This document shows, in pieces, positions 39,386 to 49,687 of a DNA stretch of 64,000 nucleotides; position 1 is the first letter of the stretch, and each line of letters opens with the position of its first letter. Source of the stretch: Pseudomonas sp. LB-090624 (GTDB lineage Bacteria; Pseudomonadota; Gammaproteobacteria; Pseudomonadales; Pseudomonadaceae); contig NZ_QJRL01000026.1 in assembly GCF_003205205.1 (NCBI RefSeq), forward strand, positions 1-64,000, written 5' to 3'. Position numbers and translations under genes: made by a program. Below the pieces are notes generated by a model. That model had not been told where the DNA came from, searched no databases, and saw only the letters and a program-made list of their open reading frames with translations.

Positions 39386-42322
39386 CTACTCGGCATCCAG
39401 GTGCATCGGTGTCACCACCCGGCCATCGCTCTCAGGCTGCCCCAGGTTGGTATCGATGAAGTACACCCGGTCGTCTTCCAGCTTGCCCTTGTCGACCAGG
39501 TAGTCCTTGATGCTGCTGGCCCGCTCCTGCCCCAAGGTACGCAGCAAGGCGGTACTCTCGGCCCACGATTTGATCACGGCCTCGCGCAGCTTGGCCGCGC
39601 GCTCGTCGCGGCCCAGCTGTTCCCATTCGGCAGGCGGCTGCTGCTTCAGGCGGGTGCGATAGATGCCTTCGAGCATCGCCGGTTTGTCACTGTCGTCAAC
39701 AACCAGCATCGAGGCATTGGCCGGCACCTTGTCGCCACGACGCTGCAGGATCTTGTACCAAGTGGCCTGGTACTCGCGCTCGAGGCGCTGTTGGGCGATC
39801 AGCGGGCCATCGCTGGCCTGGGCGCTGGTGCCCTCGATTTCAAGGCGAAGTTCTGGGCGTTCTTTCAGTGCCGACGCCAGCTTGTCCAGCGATGACTGGG
39901 CATCACCGCTGAGTTCGCTGGAACCGGGTGCGAACGCGACGTTGCCGAGGTCTTCCGAACCCCCGCCAGTTATCAGCCCGCCAATGAACTTGAACGGCGC
40001 TTGCGCAGCGCGCAGCACCAGGTTGCGCAGGGTCTGCCAGACGATCGGCATCACGCTGAACTGCGGGTTGTTCAGGTCGCCAGACACCGGCAGCTCGATC
40101 GAGATCTTGCCCTCGGTATCCTTGAGCAATGCCACCGCCAAGCGGATCGGCAGGTCGACCGCATCTGGGCTGTCAACTTTCTCACCCAGTTGCAACTGCT
40201 CCACCACCACCTTGTTCTCTGCCTTGAGCTGGCCGTTGGTGATCAGGTAGTGCAGGTCGAGGTTGAGCCGCCCCTTGCGGATGCGGTAGCCCGCGAACTT
40301 GCCGGAGTAGGGCGTCAAGGTAGTCAGCTCGACGCGCTTGAAGCTGGTGGCGATGTCCAGGCTGGCCAATGGGTTGAACGGGTTGAGGGCGCCCTTGATG
40401 GTAACCGGTGCGTAGCGGTCTACCTTGCCCTTGACGTCGACCTTGGCCGGCGTCGGCTTGCGGTTGTCGATGGTGCCGATCTGCCCGTTGAGTTGCTGGA
40501 TGGCCGTGGCGAAGTTGGGGGTAAGCGACAGGTCGGCAAAGTTGGCCGAGCCATCGTTGATGTCGATCTGGCCGATGCGAATGCCGAGCGGTTTGCTGTT
40601 GCTGGCGGTGGTCGGCTTGGGCTGGCTGCTGGCGGGGGCGTCGGCCGGTTGCGGGATCAGCAGATCATTCACGTTGGTGGTGCGGTCTTCGTTGATGATG
40701 AAGCGCGCATAGGGTTGCAGCAGCGTCACCTTGTCGATCGACAGTGCGTCGCCGTGCACGTAGGACAAGCCGTCGACATTCACCTGCTGCCATTTGACGA
40801 AGTCGCGGCTCTTGATGGTGTCGAGGGTATGCAACTGGCTGACCTGCGCCTTGCCGGTTACATTGAAGGCCAGCGGCGTGGTGTTCTTCAGGTCGACCTT
40901 GAGGTCGGTCGAGAGCATGCCGCTGCGCAGTTCCAGCAGGATGAACGGGCTGATGTAGGCCTGGGCCACGCGCAGGTCGATATCGCGGGTGCTTACATCG
41001 AGCTTGGCCCACACCGGCGCCAGGTTGACCTGGCCGGCCGCCTGCAGCTTGCCTTGCTTACCGACGCCGGTATCCAGCTTGAGGTTGAAGGGTGTCTGGT
41101 TGAGGCTGTCGAAGCCCTGCAGATCGGCGTTGAGCGGGCCTACGTCCAAGGCTACCGGCTCTTTCTGCGTACGGTCAGCCAGGTGCACCAGATAGTTGCG
41201 CAGCTGCACGTCCTTGAGCAGCACCTGCCACGGCTTGCCTGGCGCCTTGGCCGCTTTCTCCTCGGGCGTAGGCTCAGCGGCGGCCGGTTCGGCCTTTTCC
41301 TTGGGTGTAGCCTTGGCCGGCTGGCCGGCGAACAGTTTTTGCCAGTCGAGTTGGCCGTCTTTCTCTAGCGCGGCCCAGGTTTCCAGTTTTTCGCTACGGA
41401 CCTTGCCCACGGTAACCAGCTGCTTGACCAGATCGACCGAAGTCTCGCTCACTTCAAGCTTGGCCAGGCGTGCCAGTGGTCGGCCGTCCGGTGCCTTGAT
41501 GGCGAATGGCGCGATGCGCACCGAGGTGTTGTCCAGTAGCAGCTCGGTCTGTTTGGCGAGGTTGAGCTTGTAGTGGGTATCCAGGCTGACAACCCCGTCT
41601 TCCAGCACCAGCGGTACGGCATCGCGCACATAGGGCCAGAACAGTTTCATCTTGGCGTCGGTGACCTTCAGCGTACCCTCGGAGGCGATCGGTGACAGGC
41701 TCAGGGTCCCGTTCCAGTCGATGCGCCCGCCGTTCGGGCCGTTGGCCACCAAGGTCATGTCGGCGTTGTCATCAGGCAAGGTGCTGAGGTTTTTCAGCTC
41801 CAGATTCATGTTGTCGTAGAGGAACTCGATCGGCTCGCTCGGGCGCATGTCCTGAAAGTGCAGGAAACCTTCCTTGAGCTTGATGCTGCCAATGCGCAGA
41901 GGAAACGGATCGCTGGGGGGCTCGTCGGCTTTGGCCTCGCTGGGCGGCAGCTTGAACAACCCGGTCAGGTTGAGGCTGCCGTCCTTGGCGAACAGCACTT
42001 CATTGCGCGGCTTGTCGAGTTCGACTGCTTCCAGGTGCAGGGCGCGGGTCCACAGGCTATCGAGCGAGAGGTTGGCGTATAGCCGCTCGAAGCCGACCTG
42101 CTCCTTGCCTGGCTCGCCAATCTGCAGGCCCCACACCGTGAGCTCCAGGCTGAAGGGGTTGAGCTCGATGCGTTCAAGGTGGGCCGGTACAGTGGCGTAC
42201 TGGGCCAACTGCTGGTTGGCGATGCGCAGCGCGACACCGGGAACAATGAGAAAGCCGAGCAGGCTGTAGAGCGCTACCAGTGCCGCGATTGCGCCAGCGG
42301 CGCGAGTCAATCCTTTGTACAT
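39386..42322 (-). CDS. DUF748/AsmA-like envelope protein with OmpA-like C-terminus
   Basis: A 978-residue protein anchored by one N-terminal membrane helix (about 9-33, GAIAALVALYSLLGFLIVPGVAL). A long periplasmic region follows that repeats AsmA/DUF748-type segments (LERIELNPFSLELTVWGLQIGEP; LDTGVGKQGKLQAAGQVNLAP). Residues about 325-350 are an Ala/Glu/Pro/Lys linker. The last ~180 residues begin NVAFAPGSSELSGDAQSSLDKL (about 793-814) and look like a peptidoglycan-binding OmpA/MotB-type domain. AsmA-like proteins are linked to phospholipid transport and outer-membrane homeostasis. The gene is single, with 78 bp to the next gene downstream of its own promoter side. Function is not established from sequence. 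Confidence 0.8.
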   Translation of the reverse strand: MYKGLTRAAGAIAALVALYSLLGFLIVPGVALRIANQQLAQYATVPAHLERIELNPFSLELTVWGLQIGEPGKEQVGFERLYANLSLDSLWTRALHLEAVELDKPRNEVLFAKDGSLNLTGLFKLPPSEAKADEPPSDPFPLRIGSIKLKEGFLHFQDMRPSEPIEFLYDNMNLELKNLSTLPDDNADMTLVANGPNGGRIDWNGTLSLSPIASEGTLKVTDAKMKLFWPYVRDAVPLVLEDGVVSLDTHYKLNLAKQTELLLDNTSVRIAPFAIKAPDGRPLARLAKLEVSETSVDLVKQLVTVGKVRSEKLETWAALEKDGQLDWQKLFAGQPAKATPKEKAEPAAAEPTPEEKAAKAPGKPWQVLLKDVQLRNYLVHLADRTQKEPVALDVGPLNADLQGFDSLNQTPFNLKLDTGVGKQGKLQAAGQVNLAPVWAKLDVSTRDIDLRVAQAYISPFILLELRSGMLSTDLKVDLKNTTPLAFNVTGKAQVSQLHTLDTIKSRDFVKWQQVNVDGLSYVHGDALSIDKVTLLQPYARFIINEDRTTNVNDLLIPQPADAPASSQPKPTTASNSKPLGIRIGQIDINDGSANFADLSLTPNFATAIQQLNGQIGTIDNRKPTPAKVDVKGKVDRYAPVTIKGALNPFNPLASLDIATSFKRVELTTLTPYSGKFAGYRIRKGRLNLDLHYLITNGQLKAENKVVVEQLQLGEKVDSPDAVDLPIRLAVALLKDTEGKISIELPVSGDLNNPQFSVMPIVWQTLRNLVLRAAQAPFKFIGGLITGGGSEDLGNVAFAPGSSELSGDAQSSLDKLASALKERPELRLEIEGTSAQASDGPLIAQQRLEREYQATWYKILQRRGDKVPANASMLVVDDSDKPAMLEGIYRTRLKQQPPAEWEQLGRDERAAKLREAVIKSWAESTALLRTLGQERASSIKDYLVDKGKLEDDRVYFIDTNLGQPESDGRVVTPMHLDAE

Positions 42323-42400
42323 GTGTCGCTTCGTCTGTCTTGGCAGGAGTGCTTGGAGTATGGCACGTTAAATCAGTTCCGCTGGGCGGACCATTTGCCC

Positions 42401-43270
42401 TCAGTCAATGCCCATGCGCCGCCTGGCACGGTGCGCCGAGCCGTCACGCATGGCCCAGCGCAGCACCGGTGCAGTACGTTTCAGGCCAAGGCGGATCAGG
42501 CGTTGCTGCAAGGGCCCGTGCTGCAAGCCGAGCATGGACTGGGCCCAGCCCGGCAGCAGGTCGATACCCGCGTGCAGCATCAGTTTGCCCACTGGTTGTG
42601 CCAGCCGGCTGGGTGCGGGGGCCGCTAGCAGGATCTGCATCACCTCATGGCTGCGTGCGTCGCAGTGCAGCTGCGGGCGCAGGCGTTGCAAGTAATCTTC
42701 CACCTGCTGGCGTGAACGCGGCACGTCGCGTGCACCGAGGCGCTCGGCAATCAGGGCGATTTCGTCGTAGTAGGCGTCCTGTTCTGCGGGCGACAGGTGT
42801 GGGTTGCGGTAGCGCAGATGGGCGGCGAGAAAGCTGCTGACCTCCGCCACATGCACCCAGGTCAGCAAATCCGGGTCGCTGGCCGCATACGGTCGGCCAT
42901 CCGCAGCGGTACCGGTCACCAGCAGGTGGATGGTGCGGACCTTGTCGATCAACCATTCAGCATCGCCTGTGGCGCCGAAGGTAGTACCGGAGATGAACTG
43001 GCTGGTACGGCGCAGGCGGCCCAGCAGGTCTTCACGAAAATTGGAATGGTCCCAGACCCCGGCGAGGGCCAGCGGATGCAACAACTGCAACATCAGCGCA
43101 CTGATCCCGCCCACGAGCATGCTCGGGAAGTCGCCGTGTACCTGCCAGCTGATGCTGTGTGGGCCGAACAGGCCAGGGTCGCCTTTGGGCGATTCGAGGT
43201 CGAGCTGGCCGAGGGCCAGCCCGGTGAGGCTCATGACCTGGGTTTCGATGCGGCGGCGAAGGGCTTCCAT
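42401..43270 (-). CDS. Oxygenase MpaB family protein (DUF2236)
   Basis: A 289-residue protein of the MpaB/latex-clearing-protein-related DUF2236 family, thought to be haem-type oxygenases. Recognisable segments are DFPSMLVGGISALMLQLLHPLALAGVWDHSNFRED and RRTSQFISGTTFGATGDAEWLIDKVRTIH, followed by DLLTWVHVAEVSSFLAAHLRY. Conserved His residues (LLHP, DHSN, VRTIH, WVHV) could serve as haem ligands. No signal peptide is seen. The product ends in a basic tail. It sits 43 bp downstream of acsB on the same strand and may share its transcript, but no functional link is evident. Confidence 0.8.
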   Translation of the reverse strand: MEALRRRIETQVMSLTGLALGQLDLESPKGDPGLFGPHSISWQVHGDFPSMLVGGISALMLQLLHPLALAGVWDHSNFREDLLGRLRRTSQFISGTTFGATGDAEWLIDKVRTIHLLVTGTAADGRPYAASDPDLLTWVHVAEVSSFLAAHLRYRNPHLSPAEQDAYYDEIALIAERLGARDVPRSRQQVEDYLQRLRPQLHCDARSHEVMQILLAAPAPSRLAQPVGKLMLHAGIDLLPGWAQSMLGLQHGPLQQRLIRLGLKRTAPVLRWAMRDGSAHRARRRMGID

Positions 43271-43313
43271 GGCGACCTGCGGGGGCAGGGCGGCCAGGAG
43301 CGATGGCCGCCGG

Positions 43314-45248
<1,935 letters not shown>

Positions 45249-45345
45249 GGCGGTGGTCCTGCTCTTGTAAGGGGCGAGGGACTGCAACGGCTATTCGATA
45301 GGACAGTGTAGCTGGGAGCGGTGTTCAACCTGTGCAGGCCACCTC

Positions 45346-45430
45346 GCCGGCTTGCCCTCCCACAGGTACCGCACAGCCGTGGACGGCTGTGTTGTGCCTG
45401 CGGGGGCGGGCAAACCCGCGAAGAGGCTAG
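45346..45430. repeat. REP pair with internal hairpin between acsB and pgi
   Basis: GCCGGCTTGCCCTCCCACAGG on the left and GCCTGCGGGGGCGGGCAAAC on the right form an imperfect inverted REP pair. CACAGCCGT and ACGGCTGTG (45372-45391) form a stem at the centre. The element lies in the acsB-pgi gap on the minus-strand transcription path. Confidence 0.6.
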
Positions 45431-45443
45431 CGAAGGTCTCGAA

Positions 45444-47108
45444 TCAACCGCGGTGACGGCCGCGGAAATAGTTGATCAGGCCTTGGGTAGAGCCGTCTTC
45501 GGCGCTGTCTTCCAGGCTGCCGACCAGGCGCTGGTATACGCCCTTGCCCAACTCCTTGCCCAGCTCCACGCCCCACTGATCGAAGGCATTGATACCCCAG
45601 ATCACGCTCTGCACGAACACCTTGTGCTCGTACATCGCCACCAGCGCGCCGAGACGACGCGGGCTGATACGCTCGACCACCAAGGTGTTGCTCGGGCGGT
45701 TACCCGGGATCACCTTGTGCGGGGCCAGCTTTTCGATGTCCGCTTCGCTCAGGCCTTTGCCACGCAATTCGGTTTCGGCTTCGTCGCGGGTCTTGCCGAG
45801 CATCAGCGCCTGGCTCTGCGACAGGCAGTTGGCGTACAGCCATTGGTGATGGTCGGCCACCGGGTTGAAGCTCACGACCGGTACGATGAAGTCGGCCGGA
45901 ATCAGCTGGGTGCCTTGGTGCAGCAACTGATGGTAGGCGTGCTGGCCGTTACAGCCGACGCCGCCCCAGATCACCGGGCCAGTGTCGGTCTTCACCGGGG
46001 TGCCGTCCTGCAGCACGCTCTTGCCGTTGGACTCCATGTCCAGCTGCTGCAGGTGCTTGGTGATGTTGCGCAGGTAATGGTCGTACGGCAGGATCGCGTG
46101 GCTGCTGGCATTCCAGAAATTGCCGTACCACACGCCCAGCAGGGCCAGCAGTACCGGCATGTTCTTGTCGAATGGCGCGGTCTGGAAGTGCTGGTCCATG
46201 GTGTAGGCACCGGACAGCAGTTCCTTGAAGTTGGCCATGCCGATGGCCAGGGCGATTGGCAGGCCGATGGCCGACCACAGCGAATAACGCCCGCCCACCC
46301 AGTCCCACATCGGGAAGATGTTCTCTTCGCGAATACCGAAGGCCACCGCGGCGGCCTTATTGCTGGAAACGGCGATGAAGTGGCGGTAAAGCTCGGCTTC
46401 CGACCCGCCCTGGGCCCGGTACCAGGGACGAGCGGCCATGGCCTTTTTCAGCGTCTCGAGGGTGTTGAACGACTTCGACGAGACGATGAACAGGGTGGTT
46501 TCGGCCCGCAGGCTGGCCGACAGCTCGTGGAACTCACTGCCGTCGATGTTTGCCAGGTAATGGCAGCGAACACCGCGCTGGGCATAGGGCAACAGCGCCT
46601 CGGACACCAGCTCTGGGCCAAGGAAGGAGCCGCCGATGCCAATGTTGACCACGTCGGTGATCGGCTTTTCGCTGTAGCCGCGCCACAGCCCATCGTGGAT
46701 ACGGCCAACCAGCTCGGTGATCTGGTTCAGTACCTTGTGCACTTCCGGCATGATGTTCGTGCCATTGACACTGAGCTTGTCGCCCACGGGCCGGCGCAGC
46801 GCGGTGTGCAGCACCGGGCGGCCTTCGGAGGCATTGACGATTTCGCCGCCGAACATCGCCTTGATGGCGTCCTGCAGGCCCACCTCATCGGCCAGTTTGA
46901 CCAGCAGGTCGCGGCTTTGCTCGGTGATCAGGTTTTTCGAGTAGTCGAGGAACAGGCCGCAGGCGCTAAGGGAAAACTGGTCGAAGCGTTTGGCATCGGC
47001 GGCGAAGGCTTCGCGCATGCTGAAACTCTGCATGGCGTCGCGGTGTTGCTGAAGCGCCTGCCAGGCGGGCAGCGCCGTCACATCGTGGGGTGTACGGTAA
47101 TACGCCAT
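45444..47108 (-). CDS. pgi: Glucose-6-phosphate isomerase
   Basis: A 554-residue enzyme interconverting glucose-6-phosphate and fructose-6-phosphate. The family signatures are VVNIGIGGSFLGPELVSEAL and VSSKSFNTLETLK. GGRYSLWSAIGLPIALAIG follows (about 285-303), and the C-terminal VFVQSVIWGINAFDQWGVELGK (about 496-517) carries the conserved catalytic-site region. In pseudomonads, which lack 6-phosphofructokinase, this enzyme runs mainly in the gluconeogenic direction and in the Entner-Doudoroff cycle. REP elements lie downstream. The ATG start has a GGGAAT-type weak ribosome site. Confidence 0.98.
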   Translation of the reverse strand: MAYYRTPHDVTALPAWQALQQHRDAMQSFSMREAFAADAKRFDQFSLSACGLFLDYSKNLITEQSRDLLVKLADEVGLQDAIKAMFGGEIVNASEGRPVLHTALRRPVGDKLSVNGTNIMPEVHKVLNQITELVGRIHDGLWRGYSEKPITDVVNIGIGGSFLGPELVSEALLPYAQRGVRCHYLANIDGSEFHELSASLRAETTLFIVSSKSFNTLETLKKAMAARPWYRAQGGSEAELYRHFIAVSSNKAAAVAFGIREENIFPMWDWVGGRYSLWSAIGLPIALAIGMANFKELLSGAYTMDQHFQTAPFDKNMPVLLALLGVWYGNFWNASSHAILPYDHYLRNITKHLQQLDMESNGKSVLQDGTPVKTDTGPVIWGGVGCNGQHAYHQLLHQGTQLIPADFIVPVVSFNPVADHHQWLYANCLSQSQALMLGKTRDEAETELRGKGLSEADIEKLAPHKVIPGNRPSNTLVVERISPRRLGALVAMYEHKVFVQSVIWGINAFDQWGVELGKELGKGVYQRLVGSLEDSAEDGSTQGLINYFRGRHRG

Positions 47109-47260
47109 TGCGCGGGATTCCCTTGGTGCGTGGTGAGGCCTTGGACACGGCAGTCGTTGCCGGGTTCAGGCTGGCATCATTATAGGCAAAGGCCACGCGC
47201 TGGGAATGGGTATGGCGGAGTGATTTTGGAGCCCCTGTGGAAGCGGGCTCTTGCCGCGAA

Positions 47261-47279
47261 TGGGCTGCCAGGCAGCCCA
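47261..47279. repeat. Palindrome downstream of panC
   Basis: TGGGCTGCC, a single A, and GGCAGCCCA form a perfect 9-bp inverted repeat six bases after the panC stop. A REP-like fragment (CCTGTGGAAGCGGGCTC) lies beside it. It may cap the 3' end of the pan transcript. There is no T-run. Confidence 0.5.
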
Positions 47280-47284
47280 GGCCG

Positions 47285-48148
47285 TTACGCGGTTTTTTCT
47301 TCCACATGCAGGTAAAGGTTGTCGATCAACCGTGTGTTACCCAGGTAAGCCGCCGCAATCACCACCAGGTCTCGATCATCGATCACGGCCGGGCGCAGGC
47401 TCACAGCATGGCGCACTTCCAGATAATCCGGGCGCAAACCCGCAGCACTCAGCTGTGCCTGCCCTTCAGCGACCAGTGCGGCAAAATCCCGTTGGCCACG
47501 GCTGATGGCCGCTGCAATGTGCTGCAACGTACGGTACAGCACCGGCGCAGTCGCACGTTGCTCCGGCGTGAGGTAACCATTGCGCGACGACAGCGCCAGG
47601 CCATCCTCCGCCCGTACGGTCGGTTCGCCAATGATCTGGATCGGCATGTTCAGGTCCCGCACCATGGCGCGGATAACCGCCAACTGCTGGAAGTCTTTCT
47701 CGCCGAACACGGCAAGGTCCGGCTGGACCATGTTGAACAGCTTGCTGACCACCGTGGCCACGCCCTCGAAATGCCCGGGTCGGCTGGCGCCGCACAGGCC
47801 TTCGGAAAGCCCGGGCACGCTGACGCGGGTCTGTACGGTCATGCCGTCGGGGTACATCTCTTCCACGGTGGGCGCGAACAGCAGGTTGCAGCCGGCCTGC
47901 AGCAGGCGTTCCTGGTCGGCGGCAAGGGTACGCGGATATTTGTCGAGGTCTTCGTTGGCACCGAACTGCAGCGGGTTGACGAAGATACTGGCGACCACGA
48001 AATCGGCACGCTGCGCCGCCTTGGTCACCAGCGCGGCGTGGCCGCTGTGCAGGTTGCCCATGGTCGGCACGAAGCCGATGCGCTTGCCTTCACCGCGTGC
48101 GCGGGCTACTGCCGCGCGCAGTTCGCGGACGGTCTTGACTGTATTCAT
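47285..48148 (-). CDS. panC: Pantothenate synthetase
   Basis: A 287-residue ligase joining pantoate and beta-alanine using ATP. The nucleotidyl-transfer motif GFVPTMGNLHSGHAALV gives His34 and His37. FVNPLQFGANEDLDKYPRT, GVATVVSKLFNMVQPDLAVFGEKDFQQL and the KMSKS-like ALSSRNGYLTPEQR are all present. It overlaps panB by 4 nt (ATGA), so the two are translationally coupled. The frame stays open far upstream, but the family N-terminus fixes the start. Confidence 0.97.
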   Translation of the reverse strand: MNTVKTVRELRAAVARARGEGKRIGFVPTMGNLHSGHAALVTKAAQRADFVVASIFVNPLQFGANEDLDKYPRTLAADQERLLQAGCNLLFAPTVEEMYPDGMTVQTRVSVPGLSEGLCGASRPGHFEGVATVVSKLFNMVQPDLAVFGEKDFQQLAVIRAMVRDLNMPIQIIGEPTVRAEDGLALSSRNGYLTPEQRATAPVLYRTLQHIAAAISRGQRDFAALVAEGQAQLSAAGLRPDYLEVRHAVSLRPAVIDDRDLVVIAAAYLGNTRLIDNLYLHVEEKTA

Positions 48149-48945
48149 GCACTGAACCCGTGTTCGCTGCCTGGGAAGCTGACTTGCTTGACGGCCTCGA
48201 CGTAAGCGACGAGGGCGCTGTGGATATCTGGCTGGCCTTGCATGAAGTTCTTCACGAACTTGGGGACCCGGCCGCTCAGCGACAGGCCAAGCATGTCGTG
48301 AAGCACCAGAACCTGGCCATCGGTGGCGCTGCCGGCGCCAATGCCGATTACCGGGATGCCCACGGCATTGGTGATTTCTGCCGCCAGTTCGCTGGGAACG
48401 CATTCGAGCAGCAGCATGGCCGCACCGGCCTGCTCCAAGGCAATGGCGTCAGCGCGCATTTGCCGGGCCTGGGCTTCCTGGCGGCCCTGCACCTTGTAGC
48501 CGCCCAGCACGTTGACGGTTTGCGGGGTCAAGCCCATGTGCGCGCACACCGGCACGCCACGCTCGGCCAGCAGGCGGATGGTTTCGCCCAGCCAGGCCGC
48601 GCCTTCTATCTTGATCATGTGGGCGCCGGCCTGCATCAGCGTGGCGCTGTTGGCAAAGGCTTGTTCCGGGGTGGCATGGGCCATGAACGGCAGGTCGGCG
48701 AGGATCAGCGCCCCATGGTTGCCACGCTTGACGCTGGCGGTGTGGTAGGCCATGTCCGCAGTGGTGACCGGCAGTGTGCTGTCGTGGCCTTGCAGGACCA
48801 TCCCCAGCGAGTCGCCTACCAGCAACACTTCAACGCCGGCCTGGCTCGCTGCCTTGGCGAAAGTCGCATCGTAGCAGGTCAGCATGGTGATCTTTTCACC
48901 CTTGGCCTTGAGGCCATTGAGGGTGGTGAGGGTTACTTCAGGCAT
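48145..48945 (-). CDS. panB: 3-methyl-2-oxobutanoate hydroxymethyltransferase
   Basis: A 266-residue enzyme making ketopantoate from alpha-ketoisovalerate with methylene-tetrahydrofolate. Family motifs: KITMLTCYDATFAKAASQAG, VLLVGDSLGMVLQGHDSTLPV and IKIEGAAWLGETI, plus GLTPQTVNVLGGYKVQGR. It heads panB-panC. The 262-bp region upstream contains four (T/C)GTTAC hexamers. The start at 48945 was chosen over an upstream in-frame ATG (48987) on family length. Confidence 0.97.
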   Translation of the reverse strand: MPEVTLTTLNGLKAKGEKITMLTCYDATFAKAASQAGVEVLLVGDSLGMVLQGHDSTLPVTTADMAYHTASVKRGNHGALILADLPFMAHATPEQAFANSATLMQAGAHMIKIEGAAWLGETIRLLAERGVPVCAHMGLTPQTVNVLGGYKVQGRQEAQARQMRADAIALEQAGAAMLLLECVPSELAAEITNAVGIPVIGIGAGSATDGQVLVLHDMLGLSLSGRVPKFVKNFMQGQPDIHSALVAYVEAVKQVSFPGSEHGFSA

Positions 48946-49136
48946 GTCGGAAATTCCTCGTTCAGGCGCTGTAAAAAACGACTGCATTCAACGTGTGTAG
49001 TCATCTTCCGGAGCGGCACATCATCGCGCGTGATGTTCGGGCACAGGTCCGTCCGGGCCTAAATACGGGTATGCGGCACTTTGGTGCCACACGGGACGCC
49101 TATAGTCGTGAGCGAGGTGGGGGAAGTCAATCACCC

Positions 49137-49176
49137 TGTTACCGCATTGTTACGATCAGGGTGTTACGGGCGTTAC
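49137..49176. repeat. Cluster of four (T/C)GTTAC hexamers upstream of panB
   Basis: TGTTAC at 49137-49142, 49148-49153 and 49162-49167, and CGTTAC at 49171-49176, all in the same direction, in the 262-bp folK-panB gap. The hexamer is the half-site of the CbrB activator element found before crcZ at 51693-51718. No clean -24/-12 promoter accompanies it. The rest of the gap shows nothing I recognise. Confidence 0.5.
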
Positions 49177-49207
49177 CGGGAGTGTGTAGCCGCCTGGAAC
49201 GCCCGGT

Positions 49208-49687
49208 TCACAGGCGTTCCAGGCCGACGAATGGGCAGTCGTCGAGCAGTTGCGCGAGGGCGCGGCCATCGGCCAGGCGGAAGTCCCCCGGTACCAGTTC
49301 GGCCAGCGGGTACAGTACGAAAGGGCGAGCATGCATGTGGTAATGGGGCACTTTCAGGCGTGGCTCGTCGAGCACCTGGTCGCCGAACAGCAGGATATCC
49401 AGGTCCAGCGTACGTGGCCCCCAGCGCTCTGTGCGCACGCGGCCCTGGCCGTTTTCGATGGCCTGCAGCGCATCGAGCAGGGCCAGTGGCGCCAGGGCGG
49501 TGTCCACGGCAGCGACGGCGTTGGTGTAACGCGGCTGGCCGGGTAACAGCGAATCGCTGGTGTACAAGGCCGAGGCTGCCACCAGACGTGTGGCTTCAAC
49601 CTGGTCGAGCGCCTGCAAGGCGCTGCGCAGCTGTTCGGCAGGTGCGTCCAGGTTGCTGCCCAGGCCTAGGTAGGCGCGCGTCTTCAC
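49208..49687 (-). CDS. folK: 2-amino-4-hydroxy-6-hydroxymethyl-dihydropteridine diphosphokinase
   Basis: A 159-residue HPPK that transfers diphosphate to the pterin before FolP acts. Signature features are AYLGLGSNLDAPAEQLRSAL at the N-terminus, LLDALQAIENGQGRVRTERWGPRTLDLDILLFG (residues 71-103) with the magnesium-binding Asp pair, and VPHYHMHARPFVLYPLAELVP. The start is GTG and overlaps the pcnB stop as GTGA, implying coupling. The pathway partner folP lies in another operon of this window. Confidence 0.97.
   Translation of the reverse strand: MKTRAYLGLGSNLDAPAEQLRSALQALDQVEATRLVAASALYTSDSLLPGQPRYTNAVAAVDTALAPLALLDALQAIENGQGRVRTERWGPRTLDLDILLFGDQVLDEPRLKVPHYHMHARPFVLYPLAELVPGDFRLADGRALAQLLDDCPFVGLERL

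Noticed and set aside
49070..49092. Sigma-54 promoter for panB (TGGCAC...GC on the minus strand)
   Set aside because: Only nine bases separate the GG and GC elements. Sigma-54 needs ten, so it should not function as such.
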